Shown piece after piece: positions 24,626 to 32,912 of a stretch of 33,760 bases of DNA. The position numbers and the translations under genes are program-made. Position 1 is the first letter of the stretch. The number at the start of each line of letters is the position of its first letter. The DNA is from a virus: positions 1 through 33,760 of the IMG/VR virus record IMGVR_UViG_3300009502_000130. One strand, 5' to 3'. Under the pieces are notes generated by a model that did no database searches, was not told the origin of the DNA, and was given only the letters and a program-made list of their open reading frames with translations.

Positions 24626-26398
24626 ATGCGAAAACCCAATACGGATGAACTTATTAGTATTATATATCAGAATAAATGTCATTACAGGTCAATAATCAAA
24701 TCTAAGTTTCCAGAATTACATCTGTTTATAGAAACTGAATATTATGGGAATTCGTTCGGGGAAAAGTTATATAGATGGATACACGAAAACTCGGCGGGGG
24801 GTGTGTGTAAAGTTTGTCAATCTTCAACCAGGTTCAAAAGTATTTTTGATGGATTCCAAACATATTGCTCATCGAGGTGTTCCAATGGAGATATTATAGT
24901 TAAACAACTCAAAGAAGATTCTTATTTGAAGAATTGGGGGGTTAAAAATCCATCTCAAGCAGAAAAAATTAAAGGGAAGAAAAAACAAACTTGCGAGAAA
25001 CACTTTGGAGTTGATTGCAATTTGAAATTGGGTTCGTGTAAATTACAAATCAAAGAAACAAATCGACAAAAATATGGAGTTGATTATCCTCTTCAAAATC
25101 AAAGTATATTAGAAAAACAACAGGATACCAATCTGCAACGATATGGGAAACGATCTGTCGGTCAAGTAGAAGAATTTAAAACGAAAGCAATTCAAACAAA
25201 CCTGAGTAAATTCGGAGTAGAGCATCCGATTCAAAACAAAGAAATACACGCAAAACTAGAAGAAACAAATCTAAAACGGTTCGGAGTTAGGCATATGGCC
25301 CAAAGTGATAAATATAGAATTGAAAGGCGAAGAAGATTTTTTGAAACATTATTGCATTCCGATAGGTTAAAATCCAGAGTTACTCCGATGTTTGTCTTAG
25401 CGGATTTTATCGACTGTAATACTAAAAATAAGTATGATTTCAAATGCAATACATGTGCAAATGTGTTTCAAGATCATTTGGACAATGGACGAATTCCAAG
25501 GTGTTATAAATGTTATCCGCTGCTTTATCAGTCTTTTGCCGAAAGAGAAATAGCCGATTTTATACGCAATTCTATAGCCGATAAAATAGTTGAAAACGAT
25601 AGGTCTGCGCTTGGAAATTTGGAATTGGATATTTATATTCCGTCCAGAAATTTGGCAATAGAATTCAACGGATTATATTGGCACAGTGAATTGGGAGGTA
25701 ATAAAAATAAAGATTATCATCTCAATAAAACTGTAAGATGTCAATCGAAAGGAATAAGACTTATTCAGATATTTGAAGATGAATGGTTACAAAAACAAGA
25801 CATAGTAAAAAAACGACTTGCTCATTTGTTGGAACTGGACATGTCCAGAATATATGCCAGAAACTGCGTTATTATTCCCATTCCTAACGTTCTTTGTGCC
25901 GAGTTCTTAGAGAAAAATCATTTGCAAGGAAAAGATAATTCTACTATAAAATTAGGAGCATATTATAATAGCGAATTGGTTTCGCTTATGACATTCGGCA
26001 AACATAGATTTTCAAAGAATAAAGATGTTTGGGAAATGTATCGTTTTTGTTCGTCTAAAAATGTGGTTGGAATAGGAGGAAAATTGTTTAAATATTTTGT
26101 GAAAAATTATAATCCCAACCAGGTTATTTCCTATGCCGATAGAAGATGGTCGTCGAATATTGCGTTTTATGAAAAAATTGGATTTCAATCCGAAGGAATG
26201 ACTCGGCAAGGTTATTATTATATGGACGACTATCGGAATCGATATTATAGATTTAACTTTAGAAAATCAGTATTATCTAAAAAATTAAAAGTATATGATT
26301 CTAATTTAACCGAATGGGAGAATATGCAATTAAATGGATACGACCGAATATGGGATTGCGGAAATTTGAGATATAAATGGACTCCACATAACTTTTAA
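24626..26398 (+). CDS. Vsr-like (EDxHD) homing endonuclease, paralogue of 3059-4687
   Basis: A 590-residue free-standing homing endonuclease. The N-terminal zinc region has CKVC (61-64) and CSSRC (81-85). About five repeats with NWGV, HFGVD, KYGVD, KFGVEHP and RFGVRH (104-223) probably bind DNA. CNTC/CYKC (274-296) is a second zinc site. The nuclease block is LELDIYIP (E333, D335), EFNGLYWHSE (H353), IFEDEW (E384, D385). The C-terminal GNAT-like domain ends TEWENMQLNGYDRIWDCG, nearly as in the protein at 3059-4687. Start 24626 (ATG) is preferred over the TTG at 24614, which lies within the -10 box. It sits on the opposite strand between two neck genes and is AT-rich. Confidence 0.88.
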   Translation: MRKPNTDELISIIYQNKCHYRSIIKSKFPELHLFIETEYYGNSFGEKLYRWIHENSAGGVCKVCQSSTRFKSIFDGFQTYCSSRCSNGDIIVKQLKEDSYLKNWGVKNPSQAEKIKGKKKQTCEKHFGVDCNLKLGSCKLQIKETNRQKYGVDYPLQNQSILEKQQDTNLQRYGKRSVGQVEEFKTKAIQTNLSKFGVEHPIQNKEIHAKLEETNLKRFGVRHMAQSDKYRIERRRRFFETLLHSDRLKSRVTPMFVLADFIDCNTKNKYDFKCNTCANVFQDHLDNGRIPRCYKCYPLLYQSFAEREIADFIRNSIADKIVENDRSALGNLELDIYIPSRNLAIEFNGLYWHSELGGNKNKDYHLNKTVRCQSKGIRLIQIFEDEWLQKQDIVKKRLAHLLELDMSRIYARNCVIIPIPNVLCAEFLEKNHLQGKDNSTIKLGAYYNSELVSLMTFGKHRFSKNKDVWEMYRFCSSKNVVGIGGKLFKYFVKNYNPNQVISYADRRWSSNIAFYEKIGFQSEGMTRQGYYYMDDYRNRYYRFNFRKSVLSKKLKVYDSNLTEWENMQLNGYDRIWDCGNLRYKWTPHNF

Positions 26399-26415
26399 CA
26401 TCTTCGTGGCAAGAA

Positions 26416-26461
26416 ATCCCACTTGCTTTAGCGGGTCTCCTTTAGGGGATGGGTAGTTCAT
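26416..26461 (+). repeat. IS200/IS605-type double palindrome with right end
   Basis: An ACTTGC/GCGGGT stem with a TTTA loop (26421-26436) and a CTCC/GGGG stem with a TTTA loop (26437-26448) are enclosed by ATCCC/GGGAT and followed by GGGTAGTTCAT. The end sequence is the same as at 115-121. The terminal TTCAT overlaps the stop codon of the convergent gp13-like gene (26458-26460). Confidence 0.55.
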
Positions 26462-27660
26462 AACATGAATAGCAACCCAAACATCCAAAGACCAATATAT
26501 ATATATAAGGGAACTCCCTTCAAAGTATTTTGGAGTTGTTCGGACATTTGGGCCTGCTTCTCAAGTTGATTGAATCTTCCTGCCGCCTCCAATTGTTCTT
26601 TCAAAGTATCCAAAAGTCGTTCTTTTGACTGTTGCGCCTCTGCCCGAAGTTCTGCTCCATCCAATGTTATCTCTCCCCCAGGAATCGGTATTACTTGATG
26701 CTTTTGACGAATTGCGCCAAGGATTTCTTTACAGTTAGCGAGGAAATAATCACGAATCCATTGTTTACCTGGGTCATTAATAGTCATGTATGGATGATTT
26801 ACATACGGAATATCAGCAAAGTCGGAGGAAACCTGCCCCGCAGACCCCGAAGGTGAAAGACTGCTTGCTTCGTAGCGATCTTGTTCATTAATGTATTCGA
26901 GCCATAGTTTGAAACTGGTGGTTGGAATAGGCATGAGCCGAAGGCGGTTGTTTGCCATTTCAAACGAATAGGCCGACTTGCGAACTAAGTCATTGAACTG
27001 AATGGCCTGACCACGAAGTAAATCCTCAAAGATTGGTGTCATTAAGAATTGAACGGCGGGGCTATAAGCTCCAAATCCAAGTTCTTGTAAAACATTACTA
27101 TATGACATTCCCGTCATGGAGAATGGGTCATATATACGCGCAAATGCTGGAGGTCGGTAATGGAACACTCGTTTTACTTCAATGCGGTCACAGTTTTCCA
27201 ATGTGTTACCAATTAATGCTTGGAGGTCATAATCTTGTTGCATTGGGTTGACTTGGATATTTACCTTTTTCCAGTCAAGTTTTCCACCTGTTCCTGCTTC
27301 GGAGCCATAATCTTTAGCAATGTTGATAAGTTGCGGGAGGCCAGACCCTTGGATTACTCGTCCAGTGATAGTTGTATTTCGGTTAAGTCCTTGGAGCGCC
27401 AGCATGTTATTGATCATGTTGTACTCGTTGACTTTGGCATTATAAACATTACAAGCTTCTTCGAATGCAGCATAGAATTGAATATCGATCATTTCTATAG
27501 CAATTGAGGGCCATCCGAGTCGTTTTGTAGCCCACTGCATAGCGTTATAACAATCTCGTTGGAAGATAGGATCAGAATCATACATTCCAAACGGAGTATT
27601 ATTTTGGACTGCCGACCCACTGCCTGGGTATCGTATTAAAGCTTGATTTGAGATTGACAT
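26458..27660 (-). CDS. Neck protein (T4 gp13-like)
   Basis: T4 gp13 is a head-completion protein that forms the neck with gp14. The clearest match is QWIRDYFLANCKEILGAIRQKHQ then IPGGEITLDGAELRAEAQQ (gp13: [39 protein letters not shown]), near residues 300-345. The N-terminal half (residues 20-60: AMQWATKRLGWPSIAIEMID) matches the gp13 start. It is longer than T4 gp13 (400 versus 309). The extra C terminus ends in a hydrophobic stretch (YIYIGLWMFGLLFML) terminated inside an IS605-type end, so it may be abnormal. The first 25 nt overlap the 3' end of the upstream endonuclease gene, and no Shine-Dalgarno is visible. Confidence 0.82.
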   Translation of the reverse strand: MSISNQALIRYPGSGSAVQNNTPFGMYDSDPIFQRDCYNAMQWATKRLGWPSIAIEMIDIQFYAAFEEACNVYNAKVNEYNMINNMLALQGLNRNTTITGRVIQGSGLPQLINIAKDYGSEAGTGGKLDWKKVNIQVNPMQQDYDLQALIGNTLENCDRIEVKRVFHYRPPAFARIYDPFSMTGMSYSNVLQELGFGAYSPAVQFLMTPIFEDLLRGQAIQFNDLVRKSAYSFEMANNRLRLMPIPTTSFKLWLEYINEQDRYEASSLSPSGSAGQVSSDFADIPYVNHPYMTINDPGKQWIRDYFLANCKEILGAIRQKHQVIPIPGGEITLDGAELRAEAQQSKERLLDTLKEQLEAAGRFNQLEKQAQMSEQLQNTLKGVPLYIYIGLWMFGLLFML

Positions 27661-28550
27661 TTTTTGTATTTTTTTATAGGAAATGGCAATGATTTGTCAC
27701 GTTTCCATTGGTTCCAATCACTTTCCCATATATAATAAATATCATATCCCATTTCCTTTAACTTAATAAACTTATTTGTTGTAGATTGGTACAGATTGCC
27801 GAAGGAAGTTTTATTGGAATTATTCGTTTCCTCGGGCAAAAATATTTTCGGATTCCCGTGCCAATAATCTCCCAAGAATTCAAATATTTTATTTTTACTT
27901 ATACCATCGACTTTATATGGTCTGATATATTTTTGTCTATGTTCGGGGGTAGAAGGAATGTTTAGATAATCCAAAAATTCTATTTCGGGCATGGAGATAT
28001 TATTTCGGGCAAAACAAGAGGGGCACTTTGGAATTTTGCCATCTTCTATATTAGAATTAAAATGTGTGTGGCAAGTTGTGCATTCAAATAGGTATAAATC
28101 ATTTACCGTTTTAAAGTCGTGCGGGTCAAACATAGGTTTGAGTGAAAAATTCAACCGAGACCCGTTGAATAATCGTTCAACAAATTGTTTGGTTCTTGTG
28201 TTCAAAATCTTCAATTGAACATTTTTGTTCTGAATAGGATGCTCTGCTCCATAGTGTTGTAAACATGTTTTATTGGCCAAAATTCGATTGTTATAGTTTG
28301 AGTTATTGTATTTTTGTAATTTTGTTAATTTACTTTTTTCTTTTACGGAATTGAGTTTGAATGGATTATCGACTCCATGTTTTTCTAGACATGTTTTTTT
28401 GGTTTTTTCGGCCCTGGCTTTTAATCGGTCGGGAGTCCAAAAAGATTTCATTTTATCCGAAAACGCTGTTGTTTTGGAATAATGATTAACGCCATATTTT
28501 TCCATACAGGTCTTTTCTTTTTTGGACAGCATTTCGGTTATATTTTCCAT
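27636..28550 (-). CDS. Vsr-like homing endonuclease, short form
   Basis: A 304-residue relative of the two long endonucleases without their GNAT-like C-terminal domain. KYGVNH, KHGVDNPF and HYGAEHPIQN (18-107) are the DNA-binding-type repeats. CTTC and CPSC (157-179) form a zinc site. The nuclease block reads PYKVDGIS (D215), IFEFLGDYWHG (E224, H231) and IWESDW (E276, D278). The start at 28550 is chosen from the promoter position; the frame is open to 28589. Its last eight codons overlap the gp13-like start, as if it had inserted at the 5' edge of the neck gene and replaced its leader. Confidence 0.85.
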   Translation of the reverse strand: MENITEMLSKKEKTCMEKYGVNHYSKTTAFSDKMKSFWTPDRLKARAEKTKKTCLEKHGVDNPFKLNSVKEKSKLTKLQKYNNSNYNNRILANKTCLQHYGAEHPIQNKNVQLKILNTRTKQFVERLFNGSRLNFSLKPMFDPHDFKTVNDLYLFECTTCHTHFNSNIEDGKIPKCPSCFARNNISMPEIEFLDYLNIPSTPEHRQKYIRPYKVDGISKNKIFEFLGDYWHGNPKIFLPEETNNSNKTSFGNLYQSTTNKFIKLKEMGYDIYYIWESDWNQWKRDKSLPFPIKKYKKCQSQIKL

Positions 28551-28560
28551 AATATCTCTA

Positions 28561-28589
28561 ATTATAATTATGATCAACCAAATAATCAA
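28561..28589 (-). promoter_or_regulatory. Sigma70-like promoter for the short endonuclease
   Basis: On the minus strand TTGATT (28589-28584), a 17-nt spacer and TATAAT (28566-28561) lie 10 nt before the ATG at 28550. Confidence 0.55.
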
Positions 28590-28624
28590 TTATTTTTAAT
28601 TTGAGTGGATATATTTAAATTTTA

Positions 28625-28632
28625 TATTTATA
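28625..28632 (+). promoter_or_regulatory. TATTTATA late-promoter-like box
   Basis: TATATTTATA on the plus strand, 44 nt before the ATG at 28677. It is the longest gap among the small tagged genes, so a leader is possible here. Confidence 0.4.
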
Positions 28633-28676
28633 CTCGTCTAGTGTCCTGTATATGATGAGGATACGTATCAATTCAA

Positions 28677-29219
28677 ATGAATAAAAAGAACAATTTATTA
28701 ATACGAGAGATATTGAGTGAGATAGGCATCAACCGAGAAGTTGATCATTTATCACAGGTAAGAGATATTACTACTAAGGTACAGACATATCAATTTGTGG
28801 TAAATGAGATAAAGTATATAATTCAATTTGGATTAGATATAGTTGGGGAGGATACTATTTTGGATATATCTTTTAGGAATTTGACAGCGATTGAGAAATT
28901 GAAGTCAAAGAAGAATAGTTCTGTTGATGATTTTTATTCTGATTTAGATCAGGCCAAGTTTGGATTAACGAAGACAGGAAGTTCTATATTTATTTTCAAT
29001 GAAATTTACAATGTAGTTATAAAATATATAGAAAACAAGATGCCGAGATATATAAAATATGAGGCAGTGGAAGACAATAGGAAGAAGCTTTACTCTGCTT
29101 TAATTAAAAGAGCAGAAACGGAGACTGCATTAAAGTTTGAAAGAATATTTATGGATCCGATTACAAATGTTAAGTTAACAGATACCAGTCAAGTATTTGT
29201 ATATAAAATTAGCTATTAA
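28677..29219 (+). CDS. Tagged protein preceding the multidomain effector gene
   Basis: Not recognised. The 180-residue protein begins MNKKNNLLIREILSEIG, with IRE and LSE sites of the (I/L)xE type. The body mixes helices and strands, with many Ile, Lys and Tyr residues and no visible catalytic or metal motif. It lies 21 nt before the 963-residue NUDIX/SleB protein and is probably co-transcribed with it, so it may be packaged with it or assist it. Codon use is more AT-rich than in that gene. Confidence 0.7.
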   Translation: MNKKNNLLIREILSEIGINREVDHLSQVRDITTKVQTYQFVVNEIKYIIQFGLDIVGEDTILDISFRNLTAIEKLKSKKNSSVDDFYSDLDQAKFGLTKTGSSIFIFNEIYNVVIKYIENKMPRYIKYEAVEDNRKKLYSALIKRAETETALKFERIFMDPITNVKLTDTSQVFVYKISY

Positions 29220-29240
29220 ATAAATAGTCCGCCGATTAAG

Positions 29241-32132
29241 ATGAAACCATTGACTGCTAAATTATCTCAAGAAGTAAATACCGATCAACCGTCCATACAA
29301 AAAGAGTATTGGGATACTGGTCTTGGTGCTGCGGGATGTATTTTTGTGGCTAGAGATACTGGAAAAATTCTACTTGCTCATAGAAATCCAAACAAAGATC
29401 CTGAACGAGGTCGTGTCGAAGAATCAAACACATGGGCTACTTGGGGAGGAGCAATTAATGATGGTGAGACTCCTAAAGAGGCAGTTATGAGAGAGGTCGA
29501 TGAAGAAACGGGTTACGACGGAGAATATAAACTCGCTTTTCTGTGGACTTATGAGGACGAAGAAGAAGGATTTCAATATCACAATTATTTGGCTGTAGTA
29601 GATTCCGAGTTTCTTCCGAAACATTCTTGGGAGAATGACATGGGAAAATGGGTAGAGTGGGGAGAGTGGCCGCATCCCATGCATTGGGGATTAAAAGCAT
29701 TACTTGATAATGCGGGCGAAAAAATTCATCGAGTTATTACCTTGATTAAGCGGAAGAAGGCTGGTATAGTTGAAGGAATGACCGCACCACCAGCAATTGT
29801 GCAACATGTAGCAAAAAATGCTACTGCGAACTACAATATTACAAATACCTATATTGCAGCCACTACTTTGTGGGGAGAAGCCCGCGAGAATGGAAGGCAG
29901 GGAATGCAAGCTGTGATGAATGTTATTATGAATCGGGCCAATGGAGACTTCAGCAAGGCAAAGGATATTGTATTGGCTCACAATCAATTTTCGGTATGGA
30001 ATAATGTTACTAATGCCGAACAAACGGCATTTACTGCTGCCAGTCAATATCGTAATGATGAAGAATGGCAACGGGCTATTCGTATTGTGGATTTAGCTGC
30101 TAGGGGACATCTTCCTGATATTACAGGCGGAGCAACACACTATTTCAATCCAAAGAAACCAGAGAAAACATGGGTAGAGACGGAAATTAAAAAAGTTGGT
30201 AAAAAAGTTGGTATAAAAATGTTAGCTCCAGATTGGGCACATAGTATGAATTGTACTATCGTTATCAAAAAGCATATATTTCTTAAACTGGCACCAATTG
30301 TTAAGAGTCATGCATCTCATAAACCATCGTCACCACCACCAATTATCAAGAAAAAGAAAATAAAAAAAGGGAAGGCTCATGGTGCTATTCGTGAAATGAC
30401 GGATGCTCAAGACTCCAACGAAATTGTTCCCGTCAAGAAAGGGATTGTGGGAGATGGAATATGGGAATACGAATTGAAGTCCTCCCATTCATATTTGCGT
30501 TATAGATATGAGCCAGATACAAAGATATTTTATCTTGATAATATTGGCACTCCTAAGCCAGAGGATAAAAACAAAGGCTATGCTAAGGCTCTTCTCGAAA
30601 CCTTTTTTCGGCTTATTGCGAAGCAAAATGGGGCATTGGACAGTGGACCATTTACAGTTTCAGGTACAGCATATATAAAACATGTTGTCAAGCGATTTGC
30701 ACAAAAATACAATATAAATTTAGTCCAGGGGCGAGACGAAGTGAATGAAGCAGTGCAACGTGCTTCATCAAACATTACAGAATCTAAACTTGATTTTTCG
30801 GTGGAAGGAAAGAATATACCGCCTGAGGAAGTAAAAAAAGCTATACAGCTTCTTTATCGCTTTTTTAAAGAACGAGACACTATGGTATGGCTTATGTCTC
30901 ATAAGTGGTTTTTGGTTTCTGCAAAGACTGATCGTACTTGGATAGACGGAGAACGGTATGAGTTTGATTACATTCCAGTCAAGGGAAAAGAAGTGACGAG
31001 AAAGCCGTTTGATGGATTGGACTACACCCGAAAGATGAAGATGTTTCGCACGCCGAAAGACGCCATTGACTACATGACAGCCAATGAAAAGAAACATGAA
31101 GGTCATTATGCCTTCCGTGGGATGAACATGGCCGAATGGGTAGATGCCCAAAAGCAAGGATACATCAAGTCCAAGGCCGAATACAATTTAGGTGGAGTTT
31201 TGCAGACATATTACGGGTCGAATTGGAGCACTGCTCATAGTTATGCAGGAGGATTTGCCCCGTTTGACAAGGAACCTACGAGGTCTTTGCCCGGAGTCAT
31301 TATCGCCGTTCCATTTGAGTCAACTAAAGATGCCAAAGCAACGACGGGAATGGGAACTCATGGTGATGGTGAACGAGTAGCAGAAAAAATACCTCTCGAT
31401 CAAGTAAAGGGGGTGTGGTATATTGTTCCGACTGAAGTGGGTAGAGGGTCCATAGAATTAGTCTTAAAAGATGGAAATTTGGACAGAGGCTCTGCTTGTC
31501 CTCCATCGGCGAAGTTTGTTATTGTCCCGAAGGAAGGTATTTCCAGAGAGTTGAACGAGGCATATGGTGATCAAGGAGACCATGTGATATTTGGTGGAGT
31601 GTTTTATCCTGACCGAGTTGTGGCAAATATAGTTAAGAGTCATGATAATTATTTTGGGCATACACATGAGCATGGGCCGACTCGTTGGGTGTATTATCAG
31701 GGAATGAAGACTGTATTCTGGCATCAGTATCCGCCTGCGATACCAGAGTGGGAAGTGATTGTGAAAGATTGGCTGGAAAAACATGGTTATGAAGTAGAAA
31801 GACAGACCGACAAAGAACAATATTATAAAATGATGTCATGGTTTCAGAAGAAGGGTCTGTTAAAAGAGATGGAAGATGCTGCTGTGATTTTAGGCGCACT
31901 TAACAAAGATGGATCGAATATGCAGCCTGTGCGTAGTGCTAATCAATTGGATAATCATCCGCCACATATGAAGGTGACAGATGTACGATGGCGTTATTAT
32001 CCAGAACTTCAACAATTGGATTGGCAAGGCAAACCGACACCAGAAGAACATGAGGGCACAAAAGAATTTCTAGCGCAGCGAGGATTAATTGTACGCCGAG
32101 TCCATTATCTCGCAGGGATGCCGAAAAGATAG
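29241..32132 (+). CDS. Multidomain protein: NUDIX, SleB hydrolase, GNAT-like, ADP-ribosyltransferase-like
   Basis: 963 residues, at least four modules. NUDIX hydrolase (about 25-165): perfect box G70-x5-E76-x7-R84-E85-V-D-E88-E89-T-G91. SleB-type cell-wall hydrolase (about 200-350): TTLWGEARENG with candidate catalytic E213, GMQAVMNVIMNRA, NQFSVW, GATHYFNP. A GNAT-like stretch (about 405-500) with NKGYAKALLETFF. An ADP-ribosyltransferase-like region (about 620-745): YAFRGM (R626), NWSTAHSYAGG (S663), PGVIIAVP, GERVAEKIPLDQVKGVWYIV (E711/E715), fitting an R-S-E triad. The C-terminal 190 residues are unknown. The N terminus (MKPLTAKLSQEV) resembles the tags nearby but lacks a strict (I/L)xE. 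Such sites (IVE 178, IRE 385, ITE 514, LNE 773) fall near module borders. Possibly an injected enzyme comparable in concept to T4 Alt; inference. Confidence 0.8.
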   Translation: MKPLTAKLSQEVNTDQPSIQKEYWDTGLGAAGCIFVARDTGKILLAHRNPNKDPERGRVEESNTWATWGGAINDGETPKEAVMREVDEETGYDGEYKLAFLWTYEDEEEGFQYHNYLAVVDSEFLPKHSWENDMGKWVEWGEWPHPMHWGLKALLDNAGEKIHRVITLIKRKKAGIVEGMTAPPAIVQHVAKNATANYNITNTYIAATTLWGEARENGRQGMQAVMNVIMNRANGDFSKAKDIVLAHNQFSVWNNVTNAEQTAFTAASQYRNDEEWQRAIRIVDLAARGHLPDITGGATHYFNPKKPEKTWVETEIKKVGKKVGIKMLAPDWAHSMNCTIVIKKHIFLKLAPIVKSHASHKPSSPPPIIKKKKIKKGKAHGAIREMTDAQDSNEIVPVKKGIVGDGIWEYELKSSHSYLRYRYEPDTKIFYLDNIGTPKPEDKNKGYAKALLETFFRLIAKQNGALDSGPFTVSGTAYIKHVVKRFAQKYNINLVQGRDEVNEAVQRASSNITESKLDFSVEGKNIPPEEVKKAIQLLYRFFKERDTMVWLMSHKWFLVSAKTDRTWIDGERYEFDYIPVKGKEVTRKPFDGLDYTRKMKMFRTPKDAIDYMTANEKKHEGHYAFRGMNMAEWVDAQKQGYIKSKAEYNLGGVLQTYYGSNWSTAHSYAGGFAPFDKEPTRSLPGVIIAVPFESTKDAKATTGMGTHGDGERVAEKIPLDQVKGVWYIVPTEVGRGSIELVLKDGNLDRGSACPPSAKFVIVPKEGISRELNEAYGDQGDHVIFGGVFYPDRVVANIVKSHDNYFGHTHEHGPTRWVYYQGMKTVFWHQYPPAIPEWEVIVKDWLEKHGYEVERQTDKEQYYKMMSWFQKKGLLKEMEDAAVILGALNKDGSNMQPVRSANQLDNHPPHMKVTDVRWRYYPELQQLDWQGKPTPEEHEGTKEFLAQRGLIVRRVHYLAGMPKR

Positions 32133-32133
32133 A

Positions 32134-32829
32134 TCATTTTGTCTTAAGGGTCGGTTTAAGCCATATACCTTTGCTTTCAATTACTTCCCATAAAAAGGGA
32201 TGAGATTGTAGAATCCATATAGCCTTTCTCCAGTTTGCACTGAATGCTTTACAGAGTTCAATTTGCATCATTTCTTTTGTAACTGGGATAAAATCTTCAA
32301 TGGTGCGAAATTCATCAATCGCATCGTGTATTTCCTGGCTAATGGAAAATCCAAGTTGGCATGAAAATCTGATAGCGCGACAAATCCGAAGTCGGTCTTC
32401 TTTGAATCGGTCAATGGCGTTTCCTACCGACTGAATGGATTTAGCAGCAATATCATATTGTCCATTGAATGGGTCAATAAGTATCAAAGACCCAACTTCC
32501 CGGGCAATGGCGTTCAGTCTGAAATCTCTTCTGGCGAGGTCATCTTCTATTGTTAGGGCGGGTGTTACACTATCTGGATGGCGAGCATCGGTGTAGAATG
32601 CTTCTTTGCGAGCAAGTGTAAAATCAACTGCCCCAAGAACGGGATGTTTAGCACGGATGGATACAAATTGGGGGCGCTCTTGATAAAATGTACATCCAAT
32701 GTCTAATAGATGTTGCCGCATTGTCTCATAATCTGGAGAAATTACGGCAAAATCTCTGTCACTCGGAGGTCGTCCCATCAATTCATTTCGAATGGAGCCA
32801 CCGACTTCAAATATTCGGATATTAGTCAT
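32134..32829 (-). CDS. CCA-adding enzyme/poly(A) polymerase-like head domain protein
   Basis: A 231-residue class II nucleotidyltransferase. It carries VGGSIRNELMGRPPSDRDFAV (metal ligands D24, D26), GAVDFTLAR, DLARRDFRLNAIA, LIDPFNGQYDI, and FKEDRLRICRAIRFSCQLGF, i.e. head and neck domains in order. The body/tail domains or HD domain of full-length (~400) enzymes are absent, so tRNA selection may differ or it may need a partner. It could add CCA or other nucleotides to tRNA ends. The start at 32829 is set by a promoter 7 nt upstream and by the usual position of the VGGxxR motif; the frame is open to 32895. The stop is 1 nt from the convergent large gene. Confidence 0.85.
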   Translation of the reverse strand: MTNIRIFEVGGSIRNELMGRPPSDRDFAVISPDYETMRQHLLDIGCTFYQERPQFVSIRAKHPVLGAVDFTLARKEAFYTDARHPDSVTPALTIEDDLARRDFRLNAIAREVGSLILIDPFNGQYDIAAKSIQSVGNAIDRFKEDRLRICRAIRFSCQLGFSISQEIHDAIDEFRTIEDFIPVTKEMMQIELCKAFSANWRKAIWILQSHPFLWEVIESKGIWLKPTLKTK

Positions 32830-32836
32830 TACAACC

Positions 32837-32864
32837 AATATATCACGTTTATTTGAAATGTCAA
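32837..32864 (-). promoter_or_regulatory. Sigma70-like promoter for the CCA-enzyme-like gene
   Basis: On the minus strand TTGACA (32864-32859), a 16-nt spacer and TATATT (32842-32837) end 7 nt before the ATG at 32829, predicting a leaderless mRNA. Confidence 0.68.
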
Positions 32865-32912
32865 TGGGGGGTTTCAGTTTTATTGGGTTCATCATAATGT
32901 CCGAAAGGTTTA

